64,000 bases of DNA. Source: Methanocaldococcus fervens AG86 (GTDB lineage: Archaea > AGJL01 > Methanococci > Methanococcales > Methanocaldococcaceae). The notes beneath the pieces were generated by a model. It did no database searches, was not told the DNA's origin, and worked only from the letters and a program-made list of their open reading frames with translations. Positions within the stretch are counted from its first letter, which is position 1. Each line of letters opens with the position of its first letter. Of this stretch, positions 54,984-64,000 are shown one piece after another. The stretch spans positions 1,290,363-1,354,362 of the forward strand of contig NC_013156.1 of the NCBI RefSeq assembly GCF_000023985.1, in the 5' to 3' direction. A program made the position numbers and the translations under genes.

Positions 54984-56629
54984 AATACAAGCCCCCTCTC
55001 TTTGTCATACCCATTTAGAAGCTTAACCTCTATAGGTTTTCCACAGGTAATAGCTATTGCTACCTTATACGCTTCATCTTCATCTTTTACTTCTAATTTT
55101 TCTTCTACAATATTATTTCCAATCTTTTTTATTTCAATAACATCAACTTTTTCCAATTTACAGAGTTTAAACAACTCCTTTGGAGTAATTAAAACTACAT
55201 CATTTTCAACTTCAACTGGTATTAAAAAATCTCTTAAAAATGCATGTCCTTCAGAAATATATTTAGTTATTATTTCGTAGATTTCAAAACTCCTTGTTCT
55301 AAACTCTCTTAGTTTTTCAATTAGAATATTTGTTATTTTTTTGTGCTTTCCAATTTTAGCTTCGGCATTAGCCAACCTTTTTCCATGAACTTCATCAATC
55401 CATTCTTGATAGGTCTTAGAGAATCTTGGATGAATATCTACATTGCTTTCAAGATATCTCCAAGTTTTTTCAATCTTTTCCTTATTGTATGGCTTTCCAT
55501 CTGATTTTAAAACGATTATTTTTCCTTCTCTTTCATTATACCTTGCCACCCTACCAAATCTCTGAATTAACGAATTTGGTGGAGCAATTTCTGTAACCAT
55601 TATATCTGATGAAATATCGACTCCCGCTTCGATAACTTGAGTTGAAATTATTAAAAACTCTTTCTCATTTTTTAGGTCTCTAATTTTTTCAACAATCTTT
55701 TTTCTGTGGTTGTAAGTCATCTTTCCATGAATTAGTAGTATATTATCAAATCCACTATCTTGCAAGGCAATATCGTAGATTTTCACACATTTTTTTGGAC
55801 TATTTACAACAACGATATTTCTCTTTCTCTCTTCAACATATTTTAAGTAATTATTTACAGAATTTTCGTTAAATACTGAGATTTTGAAGTCCTTTTTCAT
55901 TTCTCTTTCTAAAAACTCTTTATCCTCCACAAATATATGTGATTTTGAAGATTTCCCATTTTCATCGGATAGTTCGTAAATTTTAAAATCATACTTTTTT
56001 GGTATTGCATATCTTTTAAAAAGCTCTTCGTATCCCTTTGAAAGTGTTGCAGTTAGTATTAAAATAGGAACATCATTTTCAAGTAAAAATTTTAAAACAC
56101 AGAGAAATACGCTCTTTAACTTATCATCCTCTAAAATAAAATGGGCTTCATCAAAAATAAGCATTGAATTCAATATCGATGCTTGGGTAAAAAAATCATA
56201 CCCAAATTCTTTTCCATCCTTTATTCTGCTGAATTTTTTAGTATTTAGTTTTAAAACGTCCCAAATAAATGTGTCAATTGTTGTAAAGTTTAGAGGAAAG
56301 AGATGAAAGACCTCTTCACTAACTCCCATCATCTTTGCCCTTGAAAAATCAAAAAGTTCTTTTGCTGACATTGATAAATCTTCAACTATTGAACGCATAG
56401 GCAGTATATGGATTACTTTATCAAACCTTTCCGCATTATAAAGAGAGTATAAAGCTAAGGTATAGCTTATGGTGGTTTTTCCATATCCAGTAGGTGCTTT
56501 AACAATAAAAAAAGGTTTTTCAGAACTTTCAATGTCCTTCAACACCCTTTCAATTAAGGGTCTTCTTTTTGGCTTAAATCCTTTTATTTCTCCAAGTTTT
56601 TTAAGGATTGAGTTATAATATCTAATCAT
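54980..56629 (-). CDS. cas3': Cas3' helicase
   Basis: A 549-aa superfamily 2 helicase, the motor half of the split type I-A Cas3. Motifs: I FIVKAPTGYGKTTISYTLAL, II LIFDEAHFI (DEAH), III LTATLS, V STQVIEAGVDISSDIMV and VI LIQRFGRVARY. No HD domain is attached; it is in the next gene. The ATG at 56629 overlaps the cas8a stop by 4 bases. Confidence 0.93.
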   Translation of the reverse strand: MIRYYNSILKKLGEIKGFKPKRRPLIERVLKDIESSEKPFFIVKAPTGYGKTTISYTLALYSLYNAERFDKVIHILPMRSIVEDLSMSAKELFDFSRAKMMGVSEEVFHLFPLNFTTIDTFIWDVLKLNTKKFSRIKDGKEFGYDFFTQASILNSMLIFDEAHFILEDDKLKSVFLCVLKFLLENDVPILILTATLSKGYEELFKRYAIPKKYDFKIYELSDENGKSSKSHIFVEDKEFLEREMKKDFKISVFNENSVNNYLKYVEERKRNIVVVNSPKKCVKIYDIALQDSGFDNILLIHGKMTYNHRKKIVEKIRDLKNEKEFLIISTQVIEAGVDISSDIMVTEIAPPNSLIQRFGRVARYNEREGKIIVLKSDGKPYNKEKIEKTWRYLESNVDIHPRFSKTYQEWIDEVHGKRLANAEAKIGKHKKITNILIEKLREFRTRSFEIYEIITKYISEGHAFLRDFLIPVEVENDVVLITPKELFKLCKLEKVDVIEIKKIGNNIVEEKLEVKDEDEAYKVAIAITCGKPIEVKLLNGYDKERGLVL

Positions 56630-57813
56630 AAGATTCCCTCCAATATGGAAATGATATTTCCTTCCTTAGCAAAGCTTTTAAAGGTTTTTTCCAAGTTTAG
56701 TTTTGATTTACTACTGCTTTTTGATGATAAAATAGAATGTCCCTTTCTAAGCAACAAGTAGAGAGTATTTTCCAAAATCTCAACTTTACCGGAATTTATT
56801 GCCCTATACAAATCTTTAACCATGATATAGGCAAGATTTTCGTTATCTTCATTTATTGGGTTTTTAAGTTCTTTTAATGCCAAATATAACAGTTCTTCAA
56901 GAGGAATTTTTGCATCAGAGGATTCAAACATGGAATAGTTTTTAATTCTATCAATATATTTCTTCATAAAGTTCAAGCTATTTCTTAAATCAAGTTCAAG
57001 GACATTTTTTGCAAGATATACATTGCCACTAAGTTCAATAACATACAAAGTTATAGGAAACACCTTGCCAGAAGCTTTTTTCTTTGCAAGTTCCATTGAT
57101 AACAATAGCTCATAAATCTCCTCAACTTCAAGTGAGAACCTTTTTTGTATATTTATGTCTGTTAATATTTCTAAATCCTCTAAGATTTCTAACAACTCAT
57201 ATTTTTCCTCTTCCATACCGTATTTTATTGCCAAATAGTACCTTTCAATATCATTTTTCAGCATTAAATAGTATTTCCCTCCATAATATCCAGCAAAGCA
57301 TGTCAAAAATCCAATAGCTAATATACTAAACCAAATTGGGTCAAGGTTTATCATAGATTTTTTTCCAGTGGTTGGTGTTAAAAACTCACTTAAAAACTCA
57401 TAGTATTCAACTTGCTTTATGATTGCTGGTAGGATTGCGTAACTCCCATTGTATGGAATTCCAAAATCAACAGAATTTTTTCCAACTTTTATAGCTCTTA
57501 AAGATTTTTTTGCATCAATTTTATTACCTTCCAATAAATTTATGGTCTTTTCAATAATATCAAGCATTAAAGATGTATATTCTTCTGGTGGGATTGTGTT
57601 AAACCAATTTTGATATGTTTTTTTATATGACTCTTTATCATTTCTTGATAACTTACTTGAACCAGCATTTTTGAGTTTTTCTTTAAAACCATAAACATAA
57701 TTTTTGAAAATCTCTGCCAAAGTAGTGTTGTCAATCTCATCAAAATCTTCAACCATTATTCGAGATAGCCCATGCATTAAAATCTCTTTTGTGAAACCAT
57801 CTATTGGAATCAT
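56626..57813 (-). CDS. cas8a: Putative Cas8a large subunit of type I-A Cascade
   Basis: A 395-aa protein lying where Cas8a (large subunit, PAM recognition) is expected, between cas5 and cas3'. It begins IPIDGFTKEILMHGLSRIMV, typical of archaeal Csa4/Cas8a. One hydrophobic stretch (PIWFSILAIGFLTCFAGYYG) occurs at residues 165-190. Sequence is otherwise poorly conserved, so the call depends on gene order. Start overlaps the cas5 stop by 4 bases. Confidence 0.7.
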   Translation of the reverse strand: MIPIDGFTKEILMHGLSRIMVEDFDEIDNTTLAEIFKNYVYGFKEKLKNAGSSKLSRNDKESYKKTYQNWFNTIPPEEYTSLMLDIIEKTINLLEGNKIDAKKSLRAIKVGKNSVDFGIPYNGSYAILPAIIKQVEYYEFLSEFLTPTTGKKSMINLDPIWFSILAIGFLTCFAGYYGGKYYLMLKNDIERYYLAIKYGMEEEKYELLEILEDLEILTDINIQKRFSLEVEEIYELLLSMELAKKKASGKVFPITLYVIELSGNVYLAKNVLELDLRNSLNFMKKYIDRIKNYSMFESSDAKIPLEELLYLALKELKNPINEDNENLAYIMVKDLYRAINSGKVEILENTLYLLLRKGHSILSSKSSSKSKLNLEKTFKSFAKEGNIISILEGIL

Positions 57814-58532
57814 AATAGAATCACCTCTCCATTAGCATCAATAAATCTCAAATCTCCAAAAATCTTCACTTTACCAATCGGATAGACAACAACCATCTTC
57901 TTTGCGTTGGTGTAGTTCGTTAGCTCCTCTCTCCAATCAACCACTGCTTGTAACAAACCCCTCCCCTCATAATCAGATATATTTTTAAATTCAAATGAAT
58001 ATTCAGTTTCAACTTCGTCCCCTTCTTTAATCTCACTTTTTCCAGTAACGACATTCTCAACAGAAACAACAGATTCTCTTGAACCAATCCTTACAATTCC
58101 CCATCCTGCCCTTTTAAAATCTTTTATTGTGTATTCTGAACTTTCCAAGATCTCATCGTTAAATATGTATGCAATTTTTATTTTGAAATCTTTCTCCCCA
58201 TACATTATGCTCATTGGTAGAGATGTGATTGCACTTTCTACTTCTTTCCTATGGAACCTGTTAATTCTCAATATTGAACCATAAATCACTGGATTCCCTT
58301 CAACTTTCACAGCAACTGTTTTAAACAAATTTCTTAGTATCTCAACAGAGCATCTATCTCCATCTATAACCTCCTTACGCAATCCCTTAACATGAAAGAG
58401 AGGGTAGCTTATTGCCCCAATTAAAGATGTTGGAGTAGGATATCTAAATGCTGAACGCATCTTACTCTGTGGAGATGAACGTAGAGATAAGATACCACTT
58501 GGTTTTGCCTCAATAATTAAAAAGTAGGGCAA
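57810..58532 (-). CDS. cas5: Cas5 subunit (I-A Cascade)
   Basis: A 240-aa Cas5a RAMP protein that caps the 5' end of the crRNA in Cascade. The N-terminal SGILSLRSSPQSKMRSAFRYP contains the typical Cas5 pattern with YPTPTSLIGAISYPLF. Beginning is TTG at 58532 with AGGTGATTTT; the gap to cas7 is 11 bases. Confidence 0.88.
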   Translation of the reverse strand: MPYFLIIEAKPSGILSLRSSPQSKMRSAFRYPTPTSLIGAISYPLFHVKGLRKEVIDGDRCSVEILRNLFKTVAVKVEGNPVIYGSILRINRFHRKEVESAITSLPMSIMYGEKDFKIKIAYIFNDEILESSEYTIKDFKRAGWGIVRIGSRESVVSVENVVTGKSEIKEGDEVETEYSFEFKNISDYEGRGLLQAVVDWREELTNYTNAKKMVVVYPIGKVKIFGDLRFIDANGEVILL

Positions 58533-58543
58533 GGAAAATCACC

Positions 58544-59491
58544 TCAGATGATATTTTTGTCCTTTATGTAGTTAATCATCTCTGCTAAACATTCTTCTGA
58601 TGTTTTTTCATCATTTGTTGTTATGAACTTCGTATCCTCTCCAAATGTATTTGCAACAACTTTCAATCTCTTTTCAGTTTTTTCTATGTAGTTGTCGTAT
58701 ATTGGTGATGTTACACTAAATGGATGCTCAGTTATTGCTATTGCAACTTCCATTATGTTTCCAACTGGGAAAAACCTTGAAAGTTTTGCCCCAAATTGTT
58801 GAGAAGATAGCATTCTAAATATTGCCTTTAAAGATGCCTCTCTTCTTTTTTTAATACTCTCTTCATCAACTACTGGTTTATTTGTCAAACCACTTATTCC
58901 AATGGCATCTAAGTCAATGTTAAATGTAAAACCATAGATTGCTGTTCCTGTCTCTACATAGTAAATCATCTGCTCAGAGGCCCCTTCTTTCTTCTCTCCT
59001 ACAGTTTGTGCATGTCTTGCATGGAGTTGAGGTTCCGTTGTTGCATAAATGGCTATAGATTTTATTGGTAGTGCATAGCTAAACTGGAATGCTGATGTTC
59101 TTTTTACTGGAGGCTTTTCAGCATATAAAAAGCCACCAATATCCTCAATAACACATGATTTTATTATGGCTTCTTCTATCTTCTCTCTGTCTTTTGGTAT
59201 TGGTTTTATTTTTTTCTCCAAGTGCTTCTTGTTCATTGATTTAAAGAACTCAAATTTTTCACAATCTTCACAAACTGGAAGATTTAAAGCTTTACTTTCT
59301 TTGACTAATAACTCTTGATATGCATGACCCAAGCTTTCTCCACTCATTGCTGGGACATAGATGGTTTTTAACTTTCCATCTTCCTCTATGATGTATGGCA
59401 CTCTTCTATGCTTTGAGTAATTTCCAGCCGTCTCAACCATATTCAAAGCTTCAACGTTTGCCTCAAATCTAACGCCAATACTTACGAACAT
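58544..59491 (-). CDS. cas7: Cas7 (Csa2) backbone subunit
   Basis: A 315-aa Cas7/Csa2 protein that polymerises along the crRNA spacer. It opens SIGVRFEANVEALNMVETAG (Csa2 pattern), has NYSKHRRVPYIIEEDGKLKT and IYVPAMSGESLGHAYQELLV, and a thumb-like region (AIYATTEPQLHARHAQTVGE). ATG at 59491 shares a base with the csa5 stop (TAATG). Confidence 0.92.
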   Translation of the reverse strand: MFVSIGVRFEANVEALNMVETAGNYSKHRRVPYIIEEDGKLKTIYVPAMSGESLGHAYQELLVKESKALNLPVCEDCEKFEFFKSMNKKHLEKKIKPIPKDREKIEEAIIKSCVIEDIGGFLYAEKPPVKRTSAFQFSYALPIKSIAIYATTEPQLHARHAQTVGEKKEGASEQMIYYVETGTAIYGFTFNIDLDAIGISGLTNKPVVDEESIKKRREASLKAIFRMLSSQQFGAKLSRFFPVGNIMEVAIAITEHPFSVTSPIYDNYIEKTEKRLKVVANTFGEDTKFITTNDEKTSEECLAEMINYIKDKNII

Positions 59492-59841
59492 TACTCTTCA
59501 CCTCCTTTCTGTGGAATTGTTAAGGCAAAGATTGCCAACTTTCTTGCATAGCTGATATCTTCCTTAGCTTTTTTTAAGAATGCTTCAACTTCTTCTGAAC
59601 TTGGAATACTTGGTAAATATATTGGTTTATTTGTCTCTTTGTCATAGATGACTTTTTTTCCATCTTCAATTTTTGCACTGTTGTGTATTGATTGAAAATC
59701 CCTCAACGCATCTTTTATTGCCACTTCAACTGGTTCATAGGTTAGAGCATTTCCTATTCTATCGATATAGCTAAAATTCTTCGTTCTTACAAAGAATCTC
59801 AGCATCTTTATTAACCCATTAAACTCTTCTATGAATTTCAC
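59491..59841 (-). CDS. csa5: Csa5 (Cas11a) small subunit
   Basis: A 116-aa helical small subunit of type I-A Cascade (Csa5/Cas11a). The second half EVEAFLKKAKEDISYARKLA is typical, and the place at the head of the operon before cas7 fits. Begins at GTG (59841), chosen since GGAGGTGAGAAT lies before it. Confidence 0.82.
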   Translation of the reverse strand: MKFIEEFNGLIKMLRFFVRTKNFSYIDRIGNALTYEPVEVAIKDALRDFQSIHNSAKIEDGKKVIYDKETNKPIYLPSIPSSEEVEAFLKKAKEDISYARKLAIFALTIPQKGGEE

Positions 59842-60153
59842 ATTCTCACCTCCGATAACTATATTGGAATATTGAGTATATAAAGCTTTTGATTTCTATC
59901 GGCAAATTTGATTCATAAAGAATTGAATAATGTTTCATAATAATGAAACAAAAATAAATTAGTCCCAGCTTTTAAAATTTTATCAAATCTAATAGGCAAA
60001 ACAATTTTACAAATTTGAAAATATAGAACATAACATAGAGCCTTTAAAATAAAAAAGATGATAAAAATCAAATTACCTTCAAAAATAGGTAGATTTTAAT
60101 TGTTTTAGTATTAAGTTATTCACTATAATAAAACATCTTACTTAGTTGTTTCA
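59842..60153 (-). promoter_or_regulatory. Promoter and operator region of the I-A cas operon
   Basis: About 310 A+T-rich bases before csa5. TATA box (TTTATATAC, about 59876-59885 read on the minus strand) lies about 40 bases before the GTG start. About 50 bases further upstream is a perfect palindrome with arms TGTTTCAT and ATGAAACA around AATA (59931-59950). A further half site TGTTTCATTA sits at 60147-60156, over the cas1 stop. These are candidate binding sites for the Csa3 regulator. No gene is seen in it. Confidence 0.6.

Positions 60154-64000
<3,847 letters not shown>

Overview
The window comes from a hyperthermophilic methanogen of the genus Methanocaldococcus. Evidence: about two-thirds A+T with RNA genes standing out as GC-rich islands, archaeal information-processing genes (proteasome alpha, SBDS, L37Ae, RpoP, L15e, S2, S3Ae, RFC small subunit), methanogen cofactor genes (cofH, cfbD, beta-RFA-P synthase, comC) and archaeal-type GGTGA/GGAGG ribosome binding sites. 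Proteins resemble those of M. jannaschii, but gene order differs and rfcS has no intein, so this is probably a sister species.

Layout. 1-13842: a permease cut by the left edge, an MBF1-like regulator, truD, a tiny C2H2 zinc finger with a palindromic operator, ADP-forming acetyl-CoA synthetase, a HesB-like selenoprotein hidden by an in-frame UGA with its archaeal SECIS, the proteasome/SBDS/L37Ae/RpoP/Brix/Pcc1/LX cluster, a radical-SAM-thi4 pair, a triplicated-repeat protein and hemL. 13930-14033: an H/ACA-like guide RNA. 14094-31362: gatA, PUA protein, cofH-hisI, a TPR protein, beta-RFA-P synthase-CBS-comC-endA, cfbD with a repeat insertion that duplicated its 3' end, rfcS, an ArsR regulator, DEAD-box helicase, AMP phosphorylase, moeA and a DUF354 gene. 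31370-32912: a decayed MjaI-like (CTAG) restriction-modification pair. 33056-41964: L15e, S2, S3Ae, a PfpI protein with a signal peptide, a HAD phosphatase, an NSS transporter split by an amber codon beside its small subunit, a secreted Lon-like protease and an MFS transporter. 41973-46582: an RNA-end-processing pair (MJ1316-like and Clp1/Grc3 kinase), cobD, aconitase X, SRP RNA, a phosphodiesterase and a small ferredoxin. 46579-52650: a second structured repeat, purO, DUF47-PiT, a hydrogenase maturation protease, an AbrB-like protein and leuS.

52651-64000 is a CRISPR-Cas locus: a leader, five 30-nt repeats with four spacers, cas2 in the same orientation, then on the minus strand cas3 (cut by the right edge)-cas4-cas1 and a type I-A operon csa5-cas7-cas5-cas8a-cas3'-cas3''-csa3. 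A perfect palindrome upstream of the csa5 promoter is a candidate Csa3 site.

The most striking signals that conventional gene calling misses are the selenoprotein with a SECIS overlapping its own stop codon, the cfbD 3'-end duplication around a structured repeat, the guide RNA, and the amber-interrupted transporter. All functions are inferred by reading; nothing was searched against a database.
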